20,004 nt of DNA, from contig DATMEP010000069.1 in the NCBI GenBank assembly GCA_035556755.1, forward strand, positions 1 through 20,004, read 5' to 3'. Position numbers and translations under genes: made by a program. Source of the stretch: VRUE01 sp035556755 (lineage in GTDB: Bacteria; Actinomycetota; Thermoleophilia; Solirubrobacterales; 70-9). Below the pieces are notes generated by a model. That model saw only the letters and a list, made by a program, of their open reading frames with translations, was not told where the DNA came from and searched no databases. Positions 6,618-13,605 of the stretch are shown here, piece by piece (the first letter of the stretch is position 1; the number at the start of each line of letters is the position of its first letter).

Positions 6618-7130
6618 TTAGGCGCGTAGGCGATCGCTGCGCAGGCCCGGCGTCCGCATCAGCTCGATCGGTCGCAGGGCTGAGTTGGGGATGACGTAGA
6701 ACTTGACCCCGTCCCGCTGCTCGATGCCGAGGACGGCCGCCTCGCGGGTGCGCATCGCGAGGGCGACCAGGAGGGCGTAGCCGGCGCCGATTGCGGCGAC
6801 CCCGGGGAAGAGGAACCCGAGGGCGCCGGCGACGATCGCCGTGACGCCGATCGGCCAGAGGCGGCCCAGTGCGATCCTGGCGGGGGTCTCGTCGGGGAGG
6901 GAGGTGGCGGTGCGGGCCTGGGCAAGGACGTCGCGGACACCGTCGGCGGCGCGGGAAGGACGTCCCAGGCGGAGCCCGACGATAAGCGCGATCGTCCACC
7001 AGGCGGCGGCGACCAGGACCGTCGTCGCGTCGTCGTCGCGCCCCGCCGCGATCGCGGCGATCGCCCCGAGCGCGGTGGCCTCGGCGCCGGTGAGGAAGAC
7101 GGTGAGGCGGAGCAGGTCGGTGTAGGGCAC
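6618..7130 (-). CDS. small multi-pass membrane protein of unknown function
   Basis: 170 residues with about four hydrophobic segments: LLRLTVFLTGAEATALGAIAA; TVLVAAAWWTIALIVGLRL; a pair around PIGVTAIVAGALGFLFPG and AAIGAGYALLVALA. A soluble tail with the motif GVKFYVIPNSALRPIELMR follows; the latter looks conserved but is not one I can name. GTG 7130 has GGAG seven nt upstream and lies 2 nt after the otsB stop, so the two genes are very likely co-transcribed and coupled. The longer open frame upstream would run into otsB and is not supported. Confidence 0.7.
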   Translation of the reverse strand: MPYTDLLRLTVFLTGAEATALGAIAAIAAGRDDDATTVLVAAAWWTIALIVGLRLGRPSRAADGVRDVLAQARTATSLPDETPARIALGRLWPIGVTAIVAGALGFLFPGVAAIGAGYALLVALAMRTREAAVLGIEQRDGVKFYVIPNSALRPIELMRTPGLRSDRLRA

Positions 7131-7132
7131 CG

Positions 7133-7954
7133 CTACTCCGCCAGGTCTTTGAGGACGTCGAGCCACCCGGCGGGCCCGTCGATCCTGAAGTCGCACTCTT
7201 CGCCCAGCTCTGGCGGTGCCTCCGGTGAGATGACGCCGACGCAGACTGCGGTCTGCAACTCGCCGCGCTCGCGCAGCTCGCGCAGGCGCCGAAAGGCGTC
7301 GAGGTCGGTGCGGTCGTCACCGGCGTAGACGGCGGCGCTCATCCCGTCGGCGGCGAGCAGCGCCGACACCGCGGCGTCCTTGCCGCCGCCGCCCGGCGGC
7401 CGCAGCTCCAGCACCTTGCGGCCCCAGCGCGGTTCGAGCCCGGCCCGGCCCGCCAGCGCCGCGATCTCGTGCGCCGCCGCTTCCGCGGCGCGCTCGTCGA
7501 CGGCACCGCGCCAGTGCAACGCCTGGATCGGGCCCTTGTCCTCCAGCCGCAGCCCGACCTCGGCCAGCTTTCCGTCACCCAGCCCGGCAATGAACTCCGC
7601 CGCGTCGCGCTCGCGGCCCTGCAGCGAGGGATCGAGGCGCGGCGCGTCGTCATCCGGCAGGAGCAGCTCCAGCCCGTGGTTGCCGGCGTAGGCGAGCCCC
7701 TCGACGCCGACCAGCGTCCGCGCCTCCTCGGCCTGGCGGCCGGAGACGCAGCCGACCAGGCCGTAGCGCTCGCTCAGCATCCTCAGCACCGCGGCCGCCT
7801 CGGCCGGGACCGCGGCCTGCTCCGGTCGCGCCGCGATCGGCGCCAGCGTCCCGTCGATGTCGGTGAGGATCGCCGCCCGCGACGGGTCGGCTCGCAACGG
7901 GTCGAGCAGCACGGCGATGGCGCCGCCGTCCCTTGCCTCGAGTCCGGGAGACAC
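7133..7954 (-). CDS. otsB: trehalose-6-phosphate phosphatase
   Basis: HAD-superfamily phosphatase converting trehalose 6-phosphate to trehalose, the second step of the OtsA/OtsB pathway for stress protection. The 273 residues are near the family's usual size. HAD motif I is ILTDIDGTLAPI (nucleophile and acid D32 and D34). Motif II lies around VGCVSGRQ, the conserved YAGNHGLE block follows, then the GRKVLELRPPGGGGKDAA lysine motif and motif IV AGDDRTDLDAF. The start is GTG 7954, which lies 6 nt downstream of a GATACT -10-like hexamer; no ribosome-binding site is seen, so the mRNA may be leaderless. No otsA is in the window. It is divergent from the TauE-like genes with only 17 bp between start codons, and followed by a coupled membrane protein gene. 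Confidence 0.93.
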   Translation of the reverse strand: MSPGLEARDGGAIAVLLDPLRADPSRAAILTDIDGTLAPIAARPEQAAVPAEAAAVLRMLSERYGLVGCVSGRQAEEARTLVGVEGLAYAGNHGLELLLPDDDAPRLDPSLQGRERDAAEFIAGLGDGKLAEVGLRLEDKGPIQALHWRGAVDERAAEAAAHEIAALAGRAGLEPRWGRKVLELRPPGGGGKDAAVSALLAADGMSAAVYAGDDRTDLDAFRRLRELRERGELQTAVCVGVISPEAPPELGEECDFRIDGPAGWLDVLKDLAE

Positions 7955-7959
7955 GCGAC

Positions 7960-7966
7960 TAGTATC
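7960..7966. promoter_or_regulatory. overlapping back-to-back -10 elements for otsB and the TauE-like operon
   Basis: Plus strand: TAGTAT (7960-7965), then 6 nt, then ATG 7972. Minus strand: GATACT (7966-7961), then 6 nt, then GTG 7954. The two hexamers share five base pairs, so the polymerases for the two directions would compete for the same site. The plus-strand hexamer fits TANNNT; the minus one has G at its first position and is weaker. Confidence 0.5.
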
Positions 7967-7971
7967 GCGCG

Positions 7972-8337
7972 ATGCCCACCGAGCGCACTCTGAAGCTCGC
8001 CGCGATAGGCACCGTCGCCGGCATCTTCAGCGGGCTCTTCGGGGTCGGCGGCGGGACCGTGATCGTGCCGCTGCTGATCCTCTGGTTCGGCTACGGGGAG
8101 CGGCTCGCCACCGGCACCAGCCTCGCGGCGATCGTCATCATCGGCACCCTCGGCGCGATCGCGCAGGGGGGCATCTACGGCAACGTCCACGTCGAGACCG
8201 GCCTGCTGCTCTCGATCCCGGCGATCGGCGGCGTCGTCCTCGGCACCGCGATCCAGCAGCGCATCTCCCAGCGCGCCGTCTCCTTCATCTTCGCGGCGCT
8301 GCTGATCGCGATCGCGATCGAGCTGGTCATCCCATGA
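7972..8337 (+). CDS. TauE/SafE-family permease, N-terminal-like half
   Basis: 121-residue membrane protein with about four hydrophobic segments. The glycine-rich signature GIFSGLFGVGGGTVIVPLLI near residue 20 is typical of each repeat of TauE/SafE sulfite/organosulfonate exporters. Full-length members have about 250 residues with two such repeats, so this is a half-size protein. ATG 7972 is preceded by TAGTAT at leaderless distance and has no ribosome-binding site. The second half-size gene follows after 15 bp. The substrate is unknown; the family exports sulfur-containing or other small anions. Confidence 0.85.
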   Translation: MPTERTLKLAAIGTVAGIFSGLFGVGGGTVIVPLLILWFGYGERLATGTSLAAIVIIGTLGAIAQGGIYGNVHVETGLLLSIPAIGGVVLGTAIQQRISQRAVSFIFAALLIAIAIELVIP

Positions 8338-8352
8338 GCGGGCGGGTTGGCC

Positions 8353-8754
8353 ATGGATGAGCTGCTCGCCGTCCTGCTCGCCGCTGCCGGCGGCGTCGCC
8401 GGTGGCCTCGTCGGCGTCGGCGGCGGCGTTCTCTTCGTCCCGGCGCTGTCGATCTTCCTCGGCCTCACCCAGGTCGAGGCGGAGTCGACCTCGCTGCTGA
8501 TGATCGTCCTCGTCGCCCTGGTCGGCGCCTACCGGCAGAACTCCTACGGCAACCTCAACCTTCGCGACGCCCTCACGATCGGGATCCTCTCGCCGCTTGG
8601 CGTCCTGATCGGCGTCGTGATCGCCAACAACGTCTCCGAACAGGTCTTGAGGACCTGCTTCGCCGCCCTGGCGTTGTTCTTCGCCTACCAATTGCTACGC
8701 CGTGCCTGGCGGTCGCCGGACCAAGCGGGGCAAGGACGCAGGGAGGCCGAATAG
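8353..8754 (+). CDS. TauE/SafE-family permease, second half-size subunit
   Basis: 133 residues, about four membrane segments, with its own copy of the repeat signature (GGLVGVGGGVLFVPAL) and a Tyr-Gly-Asn-Leu segment (NSYGNLNLRDAL) that mirrors IYGNVHVETG in the preceding protein. ATG 8353 is chosen; an in-frame TTG at 8347 adds two residues. The two genes probably make the two halves of one transporter, either as a heterodimer or as separate homodimers. The coding sequence ends inside a strong hairpin (8745-8769). No frame-restoring single-base change would obviously fuse them, because the 15-bp gap contains the first gene's stop and a fresh start region, so this looks like a genuine split. 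Confidence 0.85.
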   Translation: MDELLAVLLAAAGGVAGGLVGVGGGVLFVPALSIFLGLTQVEAESTSLLMIVLVALVGAYRQNSYGNLNLRDALTIGILSPLGVLIGVVIANNVSEQVLRTCFAALALFFAYQLLRRAWRSPDQAGQGRREAE

Positions 8755-8769
8755 CAGCGCTATTCGGCC
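8745..8769. terminator. stem-loop at the end of the TauE-like operon
   Basis: Perfect 11-bp inverted repeat GGCCGAATAGC / GCTATTCGGCC with a 3-nt AGC loop. The stop codon TAG of the upstream gene (8752-8754) is inside the left arm. There is no T-tract, so it would be a U-tract-less intrinsic terminator or an mRNA 3'-end stabiliser. It also shields the PAC2 gene's promoter 50 bp downstream. Confidence 0.6.
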
Positions 8770-8817
8770 GACTGAGGACGCCGCACCGCGCAGTGTCCGC
8801 CGCCGCCAGGCAGGCGC

Positions 8818-8823
8818 TACGCT
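8818..8823 (+). promoter_or_regulatory. -10-like element of the PAC2-family gene, leaderless start
   Basis: TACGCT ends 6 nt before GTG 8830. No ribosome-binding site precedes the GTG, and no clear -35 is visible at 16-18 bp upstream. Confidence 0.45.
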
Positions 8824-8829
8824 CAAAGC

Positions 8830-9702
8830 GTGGATTCGCTCACTTGGAAAGGCGACGTGCCTCAGCTTCGCTCGCCGATGCTCGTCTGCGCCTTCAGGGG
8901 GTGGAACGACGCGGCCAGCGTCGCCTCCGGCGCGCTGAGCACCCTCGCCGACTCATTCGACCCCGAGCCGATCGCCGAGGTCGACCCGGAGGACTACTTC
9001 GATTTCCAGGCGACGCGGCCGACGATCGTGCTCTCAGAAGGCCAGACCCGCCAGATCGACTGGCCGCGCAACGACCTGATCGCCATCCGCGTCCCCGGCG
9101 CCGACCGCGACCTCGTCCTCTTCGACGGCACCGAGCCGAACCTGCGCTGGCGGACCTTCTCCGAGACCGTGGCGACCGCGGCCGACGCGCTCGGGGTCGA
9201 GATGGTCGTCACCCTGGGGGCGCTGGTGGCCGAGGTCTCCCACACGCTGCCGGTCCCGATCACCGGCCTCGCCTCGGACGAGCAGCTGATCGAAGAGCTG
9301 GAACTGCAGCGCTCCAACTACGAGGGGCCGACCGGGATCGTCGGCGTCCTTCACGACTGCTGCCGCCAGGTCGGGATGACCTCGGCATCGCTGTGGGCGG
9401 CGGTGCCGCACTACGTCGCCGCCGTGCCCAACCCGAAGGCGACCCTGGCCCTGCTGCGCCGGCTCGAGGGACTGACCGGGATCGCGGTGGACGCGGGCGA
9501 GCTGGAGGAGGAAACGGCCAGCTACGAAGAGCAGATCGGCCGCGCCGTCGCCGCCAACCCGGAGATCGCCGAACTGGTGGAGCGGATCGAGGCGGTGCAG
9601 GTGGAGCAGTTCGGCGAGGGCGGCGCCGACCTGCCTTCGGCCGACTCGATCGCCCGCGAGTTCCAGCGTTTTCTGCAGCAGCGCGGCGGCGACCAGAGCT
9701 AG
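8830..9702 (+). CDS. PAC2-family protein (proteasome assembly chaperone-like)
   Basis: 290 residues, about the usual length of the actinobacterial PAC2 (carboxylate-amine ligase-like) family. Visible family features are the N-terminal LVCAFRGWNDAASVASGAL, then PTIVLSEGQTRQIDWPRND, MVVTLGALVAEVSHTLPVPITG and ASLWAAVPHYVAAVPNPKATLALL. The C-terminal part (about 215-290) is a Glu-rich helical region (AELVERIEAVQVEQ, REFQRFLQQR). The eukaryotic and archaeal PAC2 domain assists proteasome assembly; the role in actinobacteria is not settled, and no proteasome genes are in the window. GTG 8830 is supported by TACGCT-N6-GTG. The gene ends 3 bp before the convergent helicase-nuclease stop. Confidence 0.88.
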   Translation: MDSLTWKGDVPQLRSPMLVCAFRGWNDAASVASGALSTLADSFDPEPIAEVDPEDYFDFQATRPTIVLSEGQTRQIDWPRNDLIAIRVPGADRDLVLFDGTEPNLRWRTFSETVATAADALGVEMVVTLGALVAEVSHTLPVPITGLASDEQLIEELELQRSNYEGPTGIVGVLHDCCRQVGMTSASLWAAVPHYVAAVPNPKATLALLRRLEGLTGIAVDAGELEEETASYEEQIGRAVAANPEIAELVERIEAVQVEQFGEGGADLPSADSIAREFQRFLQQRGGDQS

Positions 9703-9705
9703 CGG

Positions 9706-12627
9706 TCAGCTCTCCGCCGCCGGGCAGACGAGGCGGTAGTCGCACCAGCTGCAGACGCGCGGCGAGGGGCGCGGCTCGAAGTCCTGGCCGAGGACCCCCT
9801 CGCCGACCTGCAGCACGGTGCGCTCGACCCGCTCCGCGTCGTCGGGCCTGACCGGCGCGGCGACCTTGTCGCCGTCGAGCACGTAGTAGTAGCTGCCGGT
9901 CCCGGCCTCCAGGCCCCAGGCCTCGCGGGCGGCGAGCCGGTAGAGCGCCAGCTGCAGGTCGCTCTCCAGGTCGGCTTCGCTCTTGCGCTCGCCGGTCTTG
10001 TAGTCGATCAGCTCGTGGTCGCCGTCCGGCAGGCGATCGACCCGGTCGACCCGGCCGCGCACGTGGTGCTCGCCGATCTTGATGTCGAATTTGCGCTCGA
10101 GCCAGACCGGCTCGCCCTCCGCTTCGCACTCGTGCTCCCAGTAGAGGCGCATCGCCTCGCGCGCGCGGTCGCGGAACTGCAGCTCGTCGTCGCTGGAGCC
10201 GAACCCGGTGCGGCGCCAGCCGGACTCGAAGAGGTCCATCAGGCGGGGGAGCCCTTCCTCCTCGCCCTCCTTGTGGAAGCGCTCGAGGACGTTGTGGATG
10301 AGGATGCCGAAGCGCTGGTTGATCGTCGGCTCCTGGGGGATGCCGAAGACTCGCGCGAACTTGTACTTCAGCGGGCAGGTCAGGTAGAGGTCGAGGTCGG
10401 ATGCCGAGAGGCTCAGCGACCCGTCGCCGCGGCGCGGCAGGAAGGCCTCCAGCGACGGCTCCTGCCGGGCGGCGATCAGGCGGCGGCGCCCCTCGTGCTC
10501 GCGCTCGGTGTCGAGCAGGTAGGCGTCGAGCGCCGAGGCGTCCAGCTCCGCCTGCTGCTCGGGGGTGGCGACCTGGCGCAGCAGGCCGTTGACCGCCTCG
10601 ACCGCCTCCGCCGTGGCCTCGTCGCCGGGCCTCTGGGCGAGCGCGGCCAGCTTCAACAGCTCCAGGTAGCGGACGATCGCCCGGTTGACGTCGACGGCGG
10701 TGTCGAGCCGCGGCTCGGAGAGCTGTCCCCCCGCTTTCCACGAAGCTTCCAGCACCTCCTCGCGCAGCATCCGGTAGGTGGCGTGCAGGCCCTCGGCCGG
10801 TCCGAACAGCTCCTCCTCGTGGACCTCCTCGGTGGCTCCGGCACGGACCAGCGCCTGCTCGTAGAAGGGGGAGGCGGGGAGCTCCCTGTCGTCGGCGCGC
10901 TCGACCCGGGAGAGGACGAGGCCCGAGCGCGCCGGTCGGCCGATCCGCTCGCTTCCGTCCCCGCGCTCCATCCCGAGCACAAAAACCTGCTCGAACTCGG
11001 TCCCCTTGGCCGCGTCGCGCGCCAGTCCCTGCACGGCCCCGGGGGTCGGCGGCTCGGCGACGCCGGCCGGCTCGACCCCCGCCTCCGCCACCGCGCTCAG
11101 GTGGCGGACGAAGTCGCGCGTCGACCCGTGCGGCTCGCGGCGCGCCCAGGCGGTCGCCAGCTCGGCCAGGCGCGAGAGGCCGAGCAGCCGCTCCGCCACC
11201 TCCGGCTGGGCGGCGAACAGACGCTGGCGGCGCAACCCGACCGCCTCGATCAGGCGGCGCACGAAGACGTCGGCGCGGCGCTCCTCCAGTGCCGCCGAGG
11301 CGGCTCCGTAGAGCTTCAGGAAGGACTGGATCCGCTCGCGGGCCTCGGGCGGGATCTGGGGACTCTCGAGCGCGGCCTCGCAGCCGGAGACCATGTCCAG
11401 CTTGCGGCGGCGGGCGATCGTCGTCAGCCGCGCCAGGTCGGCGGGGCGAAGCTCGACCGGCGGCCGGGTCAGCGCCCGCGCGGCGGCCGCCGAGTCGGCC
11501 GGGTCGGCAAGCACCCGCAGCCAGGCGATCGCGTCGCGGACCTCGGGCCGCTGAAAGAGGGCGGCGGGGCCGGAGAGGTGGAAGGGGATGCCGCGCTCCT
11601 CCATCGCGGCGGCCACGGCACCGCCGCGGGCGGCGGGCTCGTCGACCAGCACGCAGATTGCCTTTGGGGGGACGCCCCCGGCAAGCAGGTGCTCGGCTTC
11701 GCGTGCCACGGCCTGGGCCTGCGCTCGCTCATTTGCACAACGCCAGAGCTTCACGGCTGGGTTTCGGAACTGCTGCTCCAACTCGATGGTGGGAAGGGAG
11801 GAGGGGGTGTCCGGCCGAGCGCTGGGTTTTTCGCCGGACGCGCCCTTCTCTCTCGTTGAGTGGGCTGTGCGAAAAACATGACGCCGCGCCCAGCCGGACA
11901 CCCCCTCCTCCCCTGATTCATCGAGCGCATAGAGGTGGTTGGGGTTTGCCTCGAACAGGGAGGCGAGGATCGCTCTCTGAGCTGGGGTGGTCTCCTCCAG
12001 CTCGTCGACCATGAGGTGGGTGAAGCGGGTGGCGATCTCCTGGCGGATGTCGGGGTGCTCGGTGAGGAGCTTGTTCAGGGTGAGGAAGACGTCGGCGCGG
12101 TCGAGGCTGCCGGCGTCGGCGAGGATGCGGTCGTGGGCGGCTGTCAGCTCGGCCAGCTCCTCGTCGGGCTGGTCCGTGCCGGCCTTGAGGTTGTCGATCC
12201 GTTCCAGCAGGCGGGCGAGCAGGCCGGCGGGGTTGCCGCGGATCTCCTGGCTGCGCAGCGGCAGCTCGTCGACCCGGTCGAGCAGCATCGCCAGGCGCTC
12301 CGCCGGGCCGAGCACGTCGAAGAAGGGATCGAGCCCGGCGCTCTCCGCGTGGTCTCTCAGCAGCCGCTCGCCGAGCGTCTCCCAGGTGCCGACCCACAGT
12401 TCCTCGTGGGGGCGGTCGAGCAGGGCTTCGATCCGTGCCAGCAGCCGCTGCGCTGCGGGTCGGGTCGAGGAGAGGACCAGCACCCGCTCCGGTTCGACCC
12501 CCTCGTCGGTCAGCCGCGCCAAGCGGCGGGCCAGCGCCTCGCTCTTGCCCGTCCCCGCCTCGCCGATGAGGAGGAGCGGCCCCGCGCCGTGCCCGATAGC
12601 GCGCTCCTGTGCCGCCGCCAAGTCCAT
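9706..12627 (-). CDS. UvrD-like helicase fused to PD-(D/E)XK Fe-S nuclease (AddB/AdnB-like)
   Basis: 973-residue DNA end-processing enzyme, probably acting in double-strand-break repair. Walker A is GEAGTGKS (residues 22-29); the Walker B region is THLMVDELEETT (203-214). LEQQFRNP (283-290) corresponds to superfamily 1 motif IV. The C-terminal RecB-like nuclease has ILIHNVLERFH, a GRVDRVD strand and HELIDYKTGERK. Four cysteines positioned for a 4Fe-4S cluster are C751 (LTCPLKYK) and C959, C962, C968 (CSWCDYRLVC), as in AddB, AdnB and Cas4-type nucleases. Residues about 238-280 are an insert encoded by a long palindrome, at the place where the GD-x-DQ-x-I-Y/F-x-FRGA motif III is expected; that motif is not recognisable. 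ATG 12627 follows TAGCGT by 6 nt. No second AddAB/AdnAB-type subunit is adjacent. Confidence 0.9.
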   Translation of the reverse strand: MDLAAAQERAIGHGAGPLLLIGEAGTGKSEALARRLARLTDEGVEPERVLVLSSTRPAAQRLLARIEALLDRPHEELWVGTWETLGERLLRDHAESAGLDPFFDVLGPAERLAMLLDRVDELPLRSQEIRGNPAGLLARLLERIDNLKAGTDQPDEELAELTAAHDRILADAGSLDRADVFLTLNKLLTEHPDIRQEIATRFTHLMVDELEETTPAQRAILASLFEANPNHLYALDESGEEGVSGWARRHVFRTAHSTREKGASGEKPSARPDTPSSLPTIELEQQFRNPAVKLWRCANERAQAQAVAREAEHLLAGGVPPKAICVLVDEPAARGGAVAAAMEERGIPFHLSGPAALFQRPEVRDAIAWLRVLADPADSAAAARALTRPPVELRPADLARLTTIARRRKLDMVSGCEAALESPQIPPEARERIQSFLKLYGAASAALEERRADVFVRRLIEAVGLRRQRLFAAQPEVAERLLGLSRLAELATAWARREPHGSTRDFVRHLSAVAEAGVEPAGVAEPPTPGAVQGLARDAAKGTEFEQVFVLGMERGDGSERIGRPARSGLVLSRVERADDRELPASPFYEQALVRAGATEEVHEEELFGPAEGLHATYRMLREEVLEASWKAGGQLSEPRLDTAVDVNRAIVRYLELLKLAALAQRPGDEATAEAVEAVNGLLRQVATPEQQAELDASALDAYLLDTEREHEGRRRLIAARQEPSLEAFLPRRGDGSLSLSASDLDLYLTCPLKYKFARVFGIPQEPTINQRFGILIHNVLERFHKEGEEEGLPRLMDLFESGWRRTGFGSSDDELQFRDRAREAMRLYWEHECEAEGEPVWLERKFDIKIGEHHVRGRVDRVDRLPDGDHELIDYKTGERKSEADLESDLQLALYRLAAREAWGLEAGTGSYYYVLDGDKVAAPVRPDDAERVERTVLQVGEGVLGQDFEPRPSPRVCSWCDYRLVCPAAES
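11796..11912. repeat. in-frame 117-bp palindromic insert inside the helicase gene
   Basis: The outer arms are a perfect 20-bp inverted repeat: GGGAGGAGGGGGTGTCCGGC at 11796-11815 and its complement at 11893-11912. An inner pair GTTTTTCGC (11826-11834) / GCGAAAAAC (11869-11877) adds a second stem. The length is 39 codons exactly, and the coding (minus) strand reads through without a stop. It gives a low-complexity segment from GEEGVSGW to SARPDTPSSLP between the Walker B region and motif IV. Its architecture (nested stems, in-frame, in a housekeeping-type gene) parallels the smaller insert in ileS, although the sequences differ. Confidence 0.8.
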
Positions 12628-12633
12628 GGCCCA

Positions 12634-12660
12634 ACGCTAGCGCCCCCCGACACCTAGCAT
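12634..12660. promoter_or_regulatory. divergent -10 elements for the helicase and phosphatase genes
   Basis: Minus strand: TAGCGT (12639-12634), 6 nt, ATG 12627. Plus strand: TAGCAT (12655-12660), 7 nt, ATG 12668. Only 40 bp separate the two start codons, leaving no room for leaders, and neither start has a Shine-Dalgarno sequence. Both are predicted leaderless. Confidence 0.55.
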
Positions 12661-12667
12661 CCTGCGA

Positions 12668-13483
12668 ATGGACGCTCTCGGCGCAGACTGGCTGGAGATC
12701 TGCCGCCGCGTCGTGGCGGCGCAGCGCGACGTCTTCGTGCGCACGGCGGGGATCGCCGAGCGAACCGCCTACGACGGGGTGGGCGAGGGCGGCGACCACA
12801 CCCTGGTGATCGACCGCGAATGCGAGGACATGGTCTTCGCCGAGCTGGAGGCCCTGGCCTCCGCCGGGGCCTCGTTCGTCGCCGTCTCCGAGGAGCGGGG
12901 GGAAGTGGAGTTCGGCGGCGGTGGGCCGGTGCGGGTCGTGATCGACCCGATCGACGGCTCGCTCAACGCCCGCCGTACCGTGCCCTCCCACAGCCTCAGC
13001 ATCGCCGTCGCCTCGGGGCCGGCGATGGCCGACGTCGAGTTCGGCTACGTCTACGACTTCGGCGCCGACGAGGAGTTCGCGGCAAGCTGTGGCGCGGGGG
13101 CGACCCGCGACGGAGGCCCGATCGAGGTCGGCACCGATTCCGAGGAGCTGGAGCTGCTCGGGATCGAGTCGGCCAGGCCCGAGCACGCGCTGCCGGCGCT
13201 GGAAGCGCTGGCCGGGCGGGTGTACCGGATGCGGGTCGTCGGGTCGATCGCGATCACCGCCGTCTACGTGGCCGCCGGCCGCTTCGACGGGATGCTCAGC
13301 CTCCGCCCCTGCCGTTCGGTCGACGCGGCGGCGGCCCAGCTGATCGTGCGGGAGGCAGGCGGTGCGGTTGCCTTCGGCGACCTGCCGCTCGAGCGGGCGG
13401 ACCTCGGCCTGGAGGCGCGCTACCCGATCGCCGCTGCCGCGGGAGGGAGCGGCCTGGAGACGATCCGCGCCGCCCAAAGCTGA
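12668..13483 (+). CDS. inositol monophosphatase-family protein
   Basis: 271-residue Mg-dependent phosphatase of the IMPase/FBPase superfamily. Metal-binding motifs are in order: GEGGDHTLVIDREC (residues about 38-51), VSEERG (about 75-80), the signature DPIDGSLNARR (about 97-107), and the late CRSVDAAAAQLIVREAGG, where the Asp of the usual W-D-x-A-A-G block is kept while the Trp is replaced. Substrates in this family include inositol phosphates, fructose 1,6-bisphosphate, 3'-phosphoadenosine 5'-phosphate and histidinol phosphate; the sequence alone does not decide. The start is ATG 12668, seven nt after TAGCAT. It is divergent from the helicase gene. Confidence 0.88.
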   Translation: MDALGADWLEICRRVVAAQRDVFVRTAGIAERTAYDGVGEGGDHTLVIDRECEDMVFAELEALASAGASFVAVSEERGEVEFGGGGPVRVVIDPIDGSLNARRTVPSHSLSIAVASGPAMADVEFGYVYDFGADEEFAASCGAGATRDGGPIEVGTDSEELELLGIESARPEHALPALEALAGRVYRMRVVGSIAITAVYVAAGRFDGMLSLRPCRSVDAAAAQLIVREAGGAVAFGDLPLERADLGLEARYPIAAAAGGSGLETIRAAQS

Positions 13484-13521
13484 CTTCGCCGTTGCCGTAA
13501 CCGCTTGGAGGTAGGGGTTTA

Positions 13522-13558
13522 GAACGTGTGTTCGCTGAGAACGTATGTTCGTTACACT
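13522..13558 (+). promoter_or_regulatory. tandem LexA/SOS-box-like operators over a promoter
   Basis: Two copies of the Gram-positive/actinobacterial SOS-box core GAAC-N4-GTTC: GAACGTGTGTTCG at 13522-13534 and GAACGTATGTTCG at 13539-13551, with centres 17 bp apart. Directly after the second box is TACACT (13553-13558), a possible -10. A repressor on these sites would cover the -35/spacer region. The downstream start is ATG 13606, giving a leader of about 40 nt. That LexA is the ligand is inference from the consensus. Confidence 0.65.
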
Positions 13559-13605
13559 CGCGAACTCCCCCGCCAGAACAAGACTACGAAGGGATTCATC
13601 TCCGC

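Noticed and set aside
10015..11859. A 614-codon plus-strand open frame opposite the helicase gene.
   Set aside because: Low-complexity Leu/Arg/Gly/Ala composition typical of antisense frames in GC-rich DNA; the minus strand carries clear helicase and nuclease motifs.
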